Source: Capillidium heterosporum
Taxonomy: Eukaryota; Entomophthoromycota; Entomophthoromycetes; Entomophthorales; Capillidiaceae
Length of the DNA stretch: 64,000 bases
Direction of reading: 5' to 3'
Assembly: GCA_016630905.1 (NCBI GenBank)
Contig: WBMQ01000005.1
Location: 186,001-250,000, forward strand
This document shows positions 1 through 10,238 of the stretch, piece by piece. A model generated the notes under the pieces. That model was not told the origin of the DNA, did not search any database, and worked only from the letters and a program-made list of their open reading frames with translations. Made by a program: the position numbers and the translations under genes. Positions within the stretch are counted from its first letter, which is position 1; each line of letters opens with the position of its first letter.

Positions 1-711
1 TGGCCTAAAGTACGATTTTTGCCATCAACTCTACTGATGATTTGGTTTAACAATAGACCTCGTGTCATTCCATGATAGCTGCGTACCTTTTCTCCATCAT
101 CGTTGTGCTTGTGCTTGGCTAAAAATTCACCAAGCTCTTCAAAGCTATACTTTATATTGGGGCCTGGTTGTGAATCTTGAAAGTAACTTAAACCGGCTTC
201 ATGCTTCAGGATGTCGCCAAGCGTAATTTTGTCCTTGTTGTTTTGGGAAAATTGGGGCCAGTATTCACTTACTTTGGTATGATAGTTCAATAAATTTATT
301 TCGACTAGCTTAGCTACCATAATACTTTCCTAAAATGAAATGCTATGATTAGTTTCCTATATAAACAATACCTTTACCAGATTTTTGGATACTGAAGCTA
401 CCAATTGCAAAGTTGAACGGTCGTACCTAACCTTATTCTCTAAGTTGGAGTATCCACCGTATAATTCGACTTTAACTTCATTATCGACGATTACGCAGGT
501 TGAAGCACCAATCTCTTGACCCGATTGAAAGTTGGAAACAAATTGATCTTTGACTGATTGATACCTTTTATCTAAAAATTGTGTTTCGATTGGTCTGTCC
601 AATGAGGAATATAGGGACTAGTCGGTTGATAAAGGGTTGGAAGGGTTCACTATATAAGATTCGGTAAACTATGTAGCTTAATATAGCTATTGAAGCTGAT
701 ATATATCTCAT
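1..711 (-). CDS. LACTB-like serine beta-lactamase-family hydrolase, 3' end cut by the window edge
   Basis: The frame carries the class C beta-lactamase/LACTB-type SxxK nucleophile motif (SVSK, about 80 codons from the start). It is followed by the family's usual GDILKHEAGL segment and a YHG(M)TRG stretch matching the second active-site motif. Three exons can be proposed. Exon 1 (711-670) encodes a hydrophobic N-terminal anchor starting MRYISAS. Exon 2 is 617-378 and exon 3 runs from 329 off the window. The second intron (377-330, GTAAAG to TTTTAG) is convincing. The first (669-618, donor GTTTAC) is needed to join the anchor frame to the catalytic frame and is less certain; a 1-nt frameshift is the alternative. 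The family hydrolyses esters or peptides; the substrate here is unknown. The C-terminal KTG/HxG region lies outside the window. Confidence 0.75.
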
Positions 712-749
712 ATTATATCTCTTGGTTGGAAATTGTAAAGTATATGTCA

Positions 750-1484
750 AGCATTCACCATTTTGCGTCTTTTTATACTATTTGAATAGAAGATTCTTGC
801 TACATAGACTCACAATATGCAATTTCATTATGAATGCTGTTTTAAAAAATAGCTTCTTGTTCATAAATATAGATATTTAAATATAGTTAAACTTGTAAAA
901 ATATACACATGTTTTCGGAACATAAGTCTAAGGAACTTTTATCGCGAAAATAGCTGTGGGATATACGTATGCATAGTAGACAAGAAGAACAATGAATTCA
1001 TCTTGTATCCAAGTGCTCCTATCACCTTTCAGCTGGTACAAAGAATACACATATAGCCAGATTTGGAAGGCTACAGATGGAGGCAGGGAGATAGCTATGC
1101 TGGGTATATAGATACGAAACTGCTAATCCAACAAATGGGCATAAGCCTATATATAGTAGCTGACTTAAAGGAGATCTATTCTGAAGGGCTGAATATTTAG
1201 AATAAGTTTGAAGGGATAGACTTTTAAAAGATGTAGGTTTAGTTAAAAGTGCAATCTATTAGGATAGCTATTATGCAACCTTTACAATTTTGCAAGTATA
1301 AACTCAACTCAGACTTTTGAAGTTGAATAAATTTGATCAGTTTCAGTACTTGTATTCCTACAAATTCCTAAGAATACACAATCAGATCAACAAGGCCATC
1401 AATCCATCAAAGGGTGTGCTACCTCATCACATACAGCCTCACATACGTCAGCACAAAACTTGAAAATTCAGGTAATATGGCAAT
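750..1484. other. Intergenic, between the divergent LACTB-like gene and SDR copy A
   Basis: AT-rich, with no open frame of note and no similarity to known genes that I can see. It separates two divergently transcribed genes, so it should hold both promoters. Confidence 0.5.
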
Positions 1485-1562
1485 CGGACTTAAAATGCTT
1501 GGCTTGATCCGAAACAGCTAACCCTAGAAAGATATCCTATCCTTGACTCAAAACTATATAAA
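1485..1562 (+). promoter_or_regulatory. Promoter of SDR copy A: CGG-N21-CCG box plus TATA box
   Basis: CGG at 1485-1487 and CCG at 1509-1511 flank a 21-nt core (CTTAAAATGCTT...) also found upstream of copies B and C. A TATATAAA box lies at 1555-1562, about 50 nt before the ATG at 1613. Inverted CGG/CCG triplets are the classic half-sites of Zn2Cys6 regulators; binding here is inference. Confidence 0.5.
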
Positions 1563-1612
1563 GCGAACTAAAGAGCCAAATGCAATTACTGTATCCTGAG
1601 TAAACCACCAAA

Positions 1613-2940
1613 ATGTCAAATACAATCGCTGAGCTTAAAGAAGTCCAACTCAAGCACAATAACACAAGTGAAGAAAGCTGGAACAAGTTCTTTACTGAAA
1701 GCAACTACATCCCTGGGTTTTTGGCCATGCCATTAGTTGGCATAGTCAACGGATTGTTCAATTACAGCTACGCAAGATCGGGTGCCTACGAGAATGCGGA
1801 GAAGAAGGTAGAAAAGTAAGAGTATATAGTATAGCAATAAAAACTAACCTTTGATATAGCCTTATTAAAGTTTATCACAAGTCGAATCCAGATACAGTTA
1901 AGGAAACTAAGGTTGCTATCGTAACCGGTAATTTTTATTTTTGAAATGCATCTTATTAAACTGCAAATTTAGGAGCCAACACCGGTATCGGCTATGAAAC
2001 TGCTCGTATGTTAGTACGGGCTGGATTCCATGTAATTATAGGTAATATTTGATATAAATATCTTTTTAAAAGCAATATAGCTTGTCGTAGCAAAACCAAA
2101 GCTCTCGATGCCATCAAAAAGATCGAGCAGGACTCCTCACCAGTTATTGAAGGAAGTCAAGGCAAAGCCCAATTCCTAGAACTAGACTTGATGTCCTTTG
2201 CTTCAGTGCGCAACTTCGCCAAGAGTTTCCTAGAGTTGAATCTACCTTTGCACTTCCTCATTAATAACGCCGGTATCATGTTCCTACCCAAATTTGAACT
2301 TACCCAAGACAACCACGAAAGTCAGTTCCAAGTCAACCACCTCTCCCATTTCCTTTTGATCGACTTGCTTTTGCCTAAATTGAAAGAGACCAAAGGCAGT
2401 CAGCAAAATCATCTGTTTAAGTTCCAATGGACACTTATGGTGCCTGGCCCTGACCTAAAGACTTAGTATTGTAAATGATAGCTCCAAGTACAATCCCTAT
2501 AAAGCCTACTTTTTAACGAAAGCGGCCAACGTCATAACCGCTTATGCATTACACCGTAAACTCAAAGAATCTGGAAACTATGGTGGTGAGAACGGCGTTG
2601 TCGCTTATGCTTGTCATCCCGGTGCTGTAAATACTGAACTGATGAGGCTACAGTGTAAGCTCGACCTTCATTTATTCATAGCATCAAGGATGGATTCTTG
2701 AAAACGTCGTTACAAGGTTCGTTACCTACGTTGCGATTAGTATTCCTCAACCAAGAGCAATTGGAGTTAGATGCCAAGCTTGCAAAGTCATCTGATGCCA
2801 CCAAATTTACTAAAGGTGAACCTACCCATCATCTCTACTACTCTGATGAACTCCCTATCGCCCCATTGCAGAGTACTTTGGATGAAAAGAGTCAGGATAA
2901 CCTCTGGGAACTTTCCAAGACTATGACTGGTCAAAATTAA
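1613..2940 (+). pseudogene. SDR copy A (retinol-dehydrogenase-like), frameshifted
   Basis: Exon 1 (1613-1815, MSNTIAELKEV) is intact and spliced (GTAAGA...ATATAG) to exon 2 from 1860. It is followed by an intron inside the TG(G)ANTGIG cofactor loop and another after HVII, the same layout as copy B. Exon 4 holds the NNAG structural motif and the YFLTK (YxxxK) catalytic motif. Compared with B and C, exon 4 has clustered 1-nt indels: an extra A near 2398, extra T's near 2430-2445, lost bases near 2455-2465, and extra bases near 2648-2670. The reading frame breaks several times. The last 80 codons and the 3' flank are almost identical to copy B. Ancestral role: NAD(P)-dependent oxidoreductase of small alcohols or retinoid/sterol-like substrates. 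Now probably non-functional. Confidence 0.85.
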
Positions 2941-3815
2941 GACGTATTCTATGATACATGCTTTATCTTTGATTGTATATTAAAGCATTAGCTTATAGCT
3001 TATTGTATAAAGTTTACTTAGATATAGTTGTCATCAAAAGCTATTTATATGGAGGCTTCTAAAGATAAAACTGATCGAAGCTGAGTAGCCTACTAAATAC
3101 CTCATCTACAAAATTGAGTCTATTTAAGAAAGTGGAACCCTCAGCTTCAGAGCTGAAAGTGCTATGGCAAAGGAATATGTACTGATGCTTGATTTCAATC
3201 CACTTTATTACCAAATAATATAAAATACTGATAATGTGAATTTGAATTTTGAGCTATATTACAAGTTTTTGTAAAGTTGCTTCAAACTTTGAAGCTGGGA
3301 TTTTTTCTTCTAGATATTGACTCCAATTCATATTTGCTATAGGGATGTAGATTTAAACATATGAAATTGAAATTCACTATTGTATGCTATTACGGGTATG
3401 GCTTTACACAAAACTACTAACTTAATAAATGAGCAAAAGGTCAAGCTTAGGGTAGTAGCTAGCTCAAGGGACAGCCGTTTGGGAAGCTTACATGGTCTTG
3501 TCAGTTGTAATATATACTACTATCTATACCACTCTGATAAAGAAGTCAGAGTGGTTTTCTATAAGTTCAACTATAATATCTTAGGTTATCTGAACAAAGT
3601 AATACTTGGTTTTAGTCTACAAGTGTAGAATTCTCTATATAAACTAAAACAACCTAGGCTAACCTTGACACTAGTGTTGCGCCTACATATTCCTACTAAT
3701 ATGCAGTCCTGCTGATCTAGCTATTTGCTCATTAACCAATAGTGACATGTTTTATATCTGGGAATGCCACATAAACAGAAGTCTGAAATTTAAATGTCGA
3801 GAATAAGATAGCAGT
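2941..3815. repeat. Spacer repeat between A and B, duplicated at 5272-5457 plus 9366-10108
   Basis: The 3' flank of copy A continues collinearly into the promoter of B. The same sequence follows copy B, but there it is split by the piggyBac element and has a roughly 44-nt extra segment near 9727-9770. This shows the A/B unit (about 2.3 kb) arose by tandem duplication. The uninterrupted TTAA at 3124-3127 corresponds to the piggyBac target site downstream of B. Confidence 0.85.
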
Positions 3816-3892
3816 CGGTCTTAAATTGCTTTACTTGAGCCGAAATAACTAACTTTGGAGGGATTATCGTCTCCTTGACAAAAGCTATATAA
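3816..3892 (+). promoter_or_regulatory. Promoter of SDR copy B: CGG-N21-CCG box plus TATA box
   Basis: CGG is at 3816-3818, the 21-nt core at 3819-3839, CCG at 3840-3842 and TATATAA at 3886-3892. The core is nearly the same as those upstream of A, C and F. Confidence 0.5.
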
Positions 3893-3944
3893 GGCAAGCT
3901 AAGAACATCAAAAATCAAAATAACAATCTAAGAACAAATAGCAA

Positions 3945-5271
3945 AATGTCCAAATACAATTGCAGAACTCAAAAAAGTCCAACTCAAGCATAACAATACT
4001 GGTGAGGAGAGCTGGACCCAGTTCTTTACTGAAAACAACTACCTCCCCCAATTTTTGAAGTTCCCATTGGCTGCAGCCGTCAATGGTCTCTATAACTACA
4101 GCTATGCAAGATCAGGTGCTTACGAGAATGCTGAAAAAAAAGTAGAAAAGTAAAGGTATGCGTACAGTAAAGATGACTAACTTTCGACATAGCCTTATAA
4201 AAGTATATTACAAGTCAAGCCCAAACTCGGCCCAGGAAACTAAGGTCGCTATCGTTACTGGTAATGTTTGATATATGTAAATCTTTACTTATCTAAAACA
4301 CAGGGGCCAACACCGGTATTGGGTTCGAAACTGCCCGAATGCTAGTCCGTGCTGGATTCCATGTAATCATAGGTAAATCTTATATGCATGTATAATTCTA
4401 AATATAATCTATAGCGTGCCGTAGTAAAGCTAAGGCATTAGACGCAATCAAAAGGATCGAGCAAGACTCGTCACCAGTCATTAACGGAAATAGAGGCAAG
4501 GCCCATTTCTTAGAACTAGACTTGATGTCCTTCACCTCGGTACGAAACTTTGTCAAGAATTTCTTAGAACTGAACCTACCTCTACACTTTCTCATCAACA
4601 ACGCTGGTATTTTGTTCCTACCCAAATTTGAACTTACCCAAGACAACCACGAAAGTCAGTTCCAAGTCAACCACCTCTCCCATTTCCTTTTAATTGACCT
4701 ACTTTTACCTAAGCTAAAGGAAACAAAAGGCATTTCAAAAATCATATGTTTGAGCTCCATTGGACACTATGGTGCCGGTTCTGACCTAAAAGATTTCAGT
4801 ATTGTAAACGATAGTTCCAAGTACAATCCCTATAAAGCCTACTTTTTAACGAAAGCGGCCAACGTCATGACGGCCTACACTTTGCATCGTAAACTTAAGG
4901 AATCGAGTGATTACGGTGGCGAGAATGGTGTCGTTACGTATGCATGCCACCCTGGTGGTGTAAATACCGAAGTGATGAGGTACAGTGTAAGTTCTACCTC
5001 ATTCTTTCATAGTATCAAGGATGGGTTCTTAAAGACGCCATTACAAGGCTCTTTACCTACATTAAGACTGGTATTTTTGAATGAAGAGCAATTGAAACTG
5101 GATGCCGAAGTTGCCAAATCTTCCGATGCCACCAAGTTTACTATGGGGGGACCTAACCACCACCTTTACTACTCCGATGAGCTACCTCTCACCCCACTAC
5201 AAAGTACTTTGGATATCAAGAGTCAGGATAACCTCTGGGAACTTTCCAAGACTATGACTGGTCAAAATTAA
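3945..5271 (+). CDS. SDR copy B (retinol-dehydrogenase-like), best-preserved array copy but with a shifted start
   Basis: Four exons: 3945-4149, 4193-4260, 4304-4372 and 4415-5271. From exon 1 onward the frame is open: a roughly 70-residue N-terminal segment, TGANTGIG dinucleotide loop, ACRS, NNAG (NNAGIL), SSIGHYG, then the YFLTK catalytic Tyr/Lys pair. The only defect is at the start. One extra base (ATGTCC against ATGCC in copy C and ATGTC in A) puts the ATG out of frame, and exon 1 has no other in-frame ATG. The 5' half is almost identical to copy C. Expected role: NAD(P)-dependent oxidoreductase, substrate unknown. Whether it is expressed depends on whether the extra base is real. Confidence 0.8.
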
Positions 5272-6977
5272 GACGTATTCTATGATACATGCTTTATCTT
5301 TGATTGTATATTAAAGCATTAGCGTATAGCTTATTGTATAAAGTTTATTATATATAGTTGTCATCAAAAGCTATTTATATGGAGGCTTCTAAAGATAAAA
5401 CTGATCGAAGCTGAGTAGCCTACTATATGGCTCGTTTACAAAATTAAGTTTATTTAACCCATAGACGACGACGTGTATGTATATACATACACGAAATATA
5501 ATTGTAATTTTCTTAAAATTTAGCATATGTAACAGAAAAAAGTATGCAGAGGAAATATGTCTGCCTTAGTGTAAAATACCTGTATCTTATATCGTTCATT
5601 ATTTAGTGCTCTATATGAAAACCATATCAAAAATAAAAATTATAAAAAATGTACATTTATTAACATTGTAGACGATATAGCTGAAGGCACTCAATACAAA
5701 AGGGTTTATCACGTCGGCTGCATCTATACTCTACTGTTTTACTATGATGTCTTGCAAAACCTGCGCCTTTAGCAATAGGAATTCTTGAATAGCAAGATAT
5801 GCACTTTGTTGGGAATCTGCCTTCCCCTGGGACCTCCTATAGAATATGCCTAGGACCATTCCGATTAACTGACTGTAAACTCAAGATAGACTTTACAATT
5901 GATTTCCTGAAGCCAACTGATATTCATATTAGACCCAGTACATTTCTTATATAACCTAAAAACGTTTACTACTGCCATTTGACATACAGTATGAAAGAAA
6001 ATCCAAACATACCATTTGGCTGTTCTGCGGATATATGAACTGTAGGTAGCCAATTGGTCAGATATGTCTACATAAATGTTTCAGAATTGTAGTCATCAAC
6101 TACTTTAGGCTTTTTACCAACTTTGGTAGCATCGTGGATAGTTGAAATAATATAAACATCCTTTCTATCCTTCTATTTTAGAACCATGATGCCATTTTGA
6201 CTTTGCTCTATAGCTATATTCCCTTTAGACAAAATTTATTGAACCATATTATGTGGTAGACCAGGCCTATTAGATTGAATGATGCCTATTAAGTAGTGTT
6301 TTTATATAATAGCCTTTTAGTAAATATCAAGCTTTAATACAAGTTATCAATGTAAACTTTTCGACCTACCCCGGTTAGATCATCCATCAATCTCAACTAT
6401 TTCTTCACCAGCAAGTAATTTCTTTGGTCGATACTCCCCTTCATAATAAATATAGAGATCATAAGTGTAGCCACCCTTACAGCAAAGTTTAAAAATTTTA
6501 ATGCCATAGCGACTCCGTTTAGAAGAATTGAATTGAAGGAAGATACGACCATGGAATTTCACCAAGCCTTCATCAATACAAATAGTTTCCCCAGGACGGT
6601 AAAGAAGCTTACACTTTTTACAAAAATATCCATAAAATGCCCGACTTTCCCTATAAAATAAAAGTAAATATACATATATATTATTATATCTACCTAAGCT
6701 TTGCCAACTTTCAATTTGGCTATTGTTACAAAGATGCAATACCTTCATCAGTTCAAATTTCTCAAGGGTCATAATATTTATACAAATAGAATGCCCTCCA
6801 AAAGCTATACCAGAAGACCAATAGTCACGAAGGATAGGTAGCTTGATAAAGCCCATTTGTAGTCCAATAGCCAAAACGCAAGTACTTCATCATTATTAGT
6901 ATATATGGGGTTGGTCTCATATCCATATCGATTAGCTTCTCTCACTATATAGCTAAAAAGCTTATCAGTTATTAATA

Positions 6978-8671
6978 TCGCATTTTTAGACCAAACTGGC
7001 AAAAACAGCCAACTAATCTGACAAAAATGGCAAATCAACCTGGCAAAAATATCAAGTCAATGTGGCAAAATTAGCTAATAAAATTGGCCAAGCTGCCAAT
7101 TTAAATTTAAAATTTGACTGAACAAACAATACTATATGAAAAATTCAAAGTATATATTACTTGAGAATAGAGATTACATAAGTGTGTTTAAACTAATTAA
7201 ATGTGTCAAAATAAAAATAATACTATACATATAAATGCTTATTTAGTTATCAAAAGTAACATTTTCTCCTTTTAAACAATTGATGATATTTTTGGTGCAA
7301 TGCTTCACCCAACCTTTACAATCCTTAGGCTTGATCGTATCCTGTGCTTCTTTAATTAGATTGGGGATATCTTCTTTCCTCTTTTGTGGATTTCTTCTAA
7401 CAAAGTTTTTAAGCTTACTAAACATTGTTTCAATCGGGTTGAACATTGAAAAGTATGCTGGTAAAAAGTGACAAGTATGAGTTGAGTTGTTGAAAATTTT
7501 TTGGACATTTTTGCTATGATGGAATCTAGCATTGTCCATAACTATAAACATTTGCCTATTATACTTACGATCCAGCTTTTCTAACAGCTCTTCAATAAAC
7601 TCAGCAAACAAAAATCTATCCGTACCTTTATCTACCACAAGCACTTTTAGCATCTCAACACCTTTTGAGCTAATAGCAGCAATAATGGAGATATTTTTAG
7701 CACGTTTAGTTTTAGTTAAAGTGTGTGCCTTTTTCCCTTTCTTGGATCTTGCTCTACCTGGGACCATACAGGCGTGGAAGCCAGATTCATTTACAAAAAT
7801 ACAATTATCTACATAATTAATTCCATTAGGTTGCAAATCTTCACAGTATTTTAGTCGGTCATGTTGAGTTTTACTAGATTCTTGGTCTATTTCAACTGGT
7901 GAAGCTCGCTTTAGAGTCAAACATAACTTATCATTGACATAGTTGCATATTGTTGATAGACTTATAGAGTTCTCCTGTGGAAAGTCGTCTGCAAACTCTG
8001 ACAATAGCTTATCCTTCAAGTCTTCTAAAGTTAGAATACTTCCTTCATCTTCATCGTCGATAGCATCCCTTAGAAATTCGCCATGATGATCCTTGATCTT
8101 TACCCTTCGTGCTCCCCCTCTAGGCTTATACTGTACTGTTTGGTGCTTGTCAAAATAATCCAATATGTTCCTAACAGTTCGATCAGCTAGTATATATTCT
8201 GAGCTAATCTCCTTGACACTTTTGAGCCTTAAAATATGGTCGTCAACTATCTGCTTTCTAAGTTTCTCAGTTGTTTTTATTCTAAGGCCACGAAGTTCAT
8301 GTATAGCAGTCATTTATATTCAAGCGTGGAAATTTAAAATAGGTATAAAGTTTGAAAGAATTCAAATCGTCATTATATATCTTGTGTAAACTATTGTAAC
8401 TATTAAAACGTATATATTACAAAGCTCAAGTTATTGTATTACTACATACTCATTTTAATATGAGTGATATAAAGTTGACTTTAGATCAGCTTTTTGCTTT
8501 ATCAAAAGCATCATTTTTACAAATCTGCTCTAACATTTTCACTATAATGACTTGGCATTTTCGTCATATTGACCTAGCATTTTTGCTAGTTTGATCTGTC
8601 ATTTTTGCTAGTTTAATTGGCTGTTTTTGCCAACTAGTTTGCAATTTTGCCAGTTTGGTCTAAAAATGCGA
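6978..8671 (-). mobile_element. IS630/Tc1-mariner-like transposon, copy 1 (nested in piggyBac)
   Basis: A TA target duplication is at 6976-6977 and 8672-8673. The terminal inverted repeat is about 27 bp, starting TCGCATTTTTAGACCAAACT. The element is 1,694 bp with one intact transposase ORF. Subterminal regions hold arrays of a short motif (TGGCAAAAA and relatives) spaced about 20-25 nt. Copy 2 at 23331-25026 is nearly identical. Confidence 0.95.
7243..8313 (-). CDS. IS630/Tc1-like DDE transposase, copy 1 (356 aa)
   Basis: The N-terminal helix-turn-helix (about residues 10-60, VKEISSEYILADRTVRNIL) should bind the element ends. The catalytic core shows MDNARFHHS with D260 and NPIETMFSK with E295, giving the DD34E spacing typical of the group. 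The first catalytic Asp position, normally FxDExGF, reads FVNESGF (N175) in this copy and in copy 2. Copy 1 also has AYFSMFNPIE where copy 2 has the more usual AYSS. About seven residues differ between the two proteins. The frame is full length, so the insertion is young, but activity is doubtful because of N175. Confidence 0.9.
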   Translation of the reverse strand: MTAIHELRGLRIKTTEKLRKQIVDDHILRLKSVKEISSEYILADRTVRNILDYFDKHQTVQYKPRGGARRVKIKDHHGEFLRDAIDDEDEGSILTLEDLKDKLLSEFADDFPQENSISLSTICNYVNDKLCLTLKRASPVEIDQESSKTQHDRLKYCEDLQPNGINYVDNCIFVNESGFHACMVPGRARSKKGKKAHTLTKTKRAKNISIIAAISSKGVEMLKVLVVDKGTDRFLFAEFIEELLEKLDRKYNRQMFIVMDNARFHHSKNVQKIFNNSTHTCHFLPAYFSMFNPIETMFSKLKNFVRRNPQKRKEDIPNLIKEAQDTIKPKDCKGWVKHCTKNIINCLKGENVTFDN

Positions 8672-9365
8672 TAATTGATAGTAGTCATGGAATTTTACAA
8701 ATCTCCATCAATTTAATGTTAATTCCAGCCTCAGGATCATGGAATGGCTCTTTAACAGGTTTAATAATATCCGAAATCACCCATTAATTTCGATCTCTGG
8801 TATATTTGAGTCACTATCAGGGCTGAATTTCAAAGCATATACAGTATGTTCTTGATTGTTCTCTCCATTAGTGTCATTGTCAGAGCTGTAGCTTGCACTA
8901 TAAACAATTGGTTCAAAGGTATCGTCATTGCTACTACCTCATTCACTCTCACTTCTAGCTTTGTCTTCAGATATATTGCTATACTGCAATAGATTATCGT
9001 AGTATTTTTATGTTGAGTTGAAATTCATATATGAATATATTTATTGAGCTAACATTTATATATTTTCATTATAACTTTTACATAATAAAGTGTTTTATTA
9101 ATTTAAACTCAGTATATAATAGTTTTAAAAAGTTTTAAAAATTTACTATATATGATGAAAAGCATATATCCTTTTAGCCTTAATCAAATACCAAATTCTT
9201 TAATAGAATTGATTATATATATATATCAACTACACAAATAAAAGTTTAATTTTTCAATTTTTTGAGCATTTTTATGTATTATGTATTCAAATACAGTTTT
9301 TTTTCAGATTTTTGGAGTCTCCACTTGAAAATTTACTAAAAAGTGGTCCGTCGTCTATGGGTTAA

Positions 9366-10108
9366 GAAAGTGGAGCCCTCAGCTTCAGAGCTGAAAGTGC
9401 TATGGCAAAGGAATATGTACTGATGTTTGATTTCAATCCACCTTATTACCAAATAATATATAAATACTAATAATGTGAATTTGAATTTTGAGCTATATTA
9501 CAAGTTTTTGTAAAGTTGCTTCAAACTTTGAAGCTGGGATTTTGTCTTCTAGATATTGACTCCAATTCATATTTGCTATAGGGATGTAGATTTAAACACA
9601 TGAAATTGAAATTCACTATTGTATGCTATTACGGGTATGGCTTTACACAAAACTACTAAATAAATGAGTAAAAGGTCAAGCTTGGGTAGTAGCTAGCTCA
9701 AGGAACAACCGTTTGGGAAGCTTACGTATTCATTATAATTTTGTATGGAAAATAGACATTTAAAGGATAATGGTCTTGTCAGTTGTAATATATACTACTA
9801 TCTATGCCACTCTGATAAGGAAGTCGGAATGGGCTTCTATAAGTTCAACTATAATACCTTAGGTTGTCTGAATAGAGTAGCACTTGGTTTTAGTCTACAA
9901 GTGTAGGATCTTCTATATAAATCAAAACAACTTAGGCCAACCTCGGCACTAGTGTTGCACCTACATATCACTACTAATATGCAGTCTGGCTGATCTAGCT
10001 ATCTACTCATTAAGCAATGATCTTATATTTTATGCCTGGGAAATGTCTCAAACAGAAGTCTGAAATTTAAACATTGAGAATAAGATAGCAGTCGGACTTA
10101 AAATCTAT
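9366..10108. repeat. Right part of the B-C spacer, duplicate of 3128-3815
   Basis: It continues the 3' flank of copy B on the other side of the piggyBac element and leads into the promoter of copy C. It matches the A-B spacer closely, with one extra segment near 9727-9770. Just before the core box of C there is a second partial box (CGGACTTAAAA near 10093). Confidence 0.8.
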
Positions 10109-10190
10109 CGGCCTTAAATTGCTTTACTTGGGCCGAAATAACTGACTTTGGAGGGATTATCGTCTCCTTGACAAAAGCTATATAAGGCAA
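10109..10190 (+). promoter_or_regulatory. Promoter of SDR copy C: CGG-N21-CCG box plus TATA box
   Basis: CGG is at 10109-10111 and CCG at 10133-10135 around the conserved core, with TATATAA downstream near 10180. It differs from B by only a few bases. Confidence 0.5.
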
Positions 10191-10238
10191 GCTAAGAACA
10201 TCAAAAATCAAAATAACAATCTAAGAACAAATAGCAAA

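Larger units (their letters stand above)
5870..8990 (-). pseudogene. Decayed piggyBac-type transposase (DDE_Tnp_1_7), split by the nested transposon
   Basis: On the minus strand an acidic N-terminal part (8990-8674) runs into the nested element. It resumes at 6975 with ITDKLFSYIVREANRYGYE, the usual piggyBac E-TNRYA region. Next come KLPILRDYWSS, an intron (GTAGATATAA...TTATAG near 6692-6650) and the catalytic block IDEGLVKFHGR...SKRSRYGIK. After 6380 the frame breaks, but the later family features are still readable: VYIDNLY (second Asp), NRPGLPHN, DRKDVYIIST and DDYN. Many stops and frameshifts make it inactive. Confidence 0.85.
5458..9361. mobile_element. piggyBac-like DNA transposon inserted at TTAA, itself carrying a nested IS630/Tc1-like element
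   Basis: TTAA target duplications lie at 5454-5457 and 9362-9365. The terminal inverted repeat is CCCATAGACGACG at the left (5458) and CGTCGTCTATGGG at the right (ending 9361). A perfect 22-bp palindrome (CGTGTATGTA mirrored, 5472-5493) sits just inside the left end. Without the nested element (6978-8671 plus one TA) the piggyBac unit is about 2.2 kb. The flanks join exactly to the sequence found uninterrupted downstream of copy A, so both ends are firmly placed. Confidence 0.95.

Noticed and set aside
4989-5014. A GTAAGT...CATAG stretch inside the last exon of SDR copy B (and similar ones in A, C and F) as a 26-28-nt intron
   Set aside because: Removing it puts B out of frame, whereas reading through matches copies E and D. 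Lengths differ between copies, and it is shorter than any supported intron here.
7280-8389. Plus-strand open frames over transposase copy 1 (and the mirrored ones at copy 2)
   Set aside because: They are antisense to the transposase, and none has a domain.
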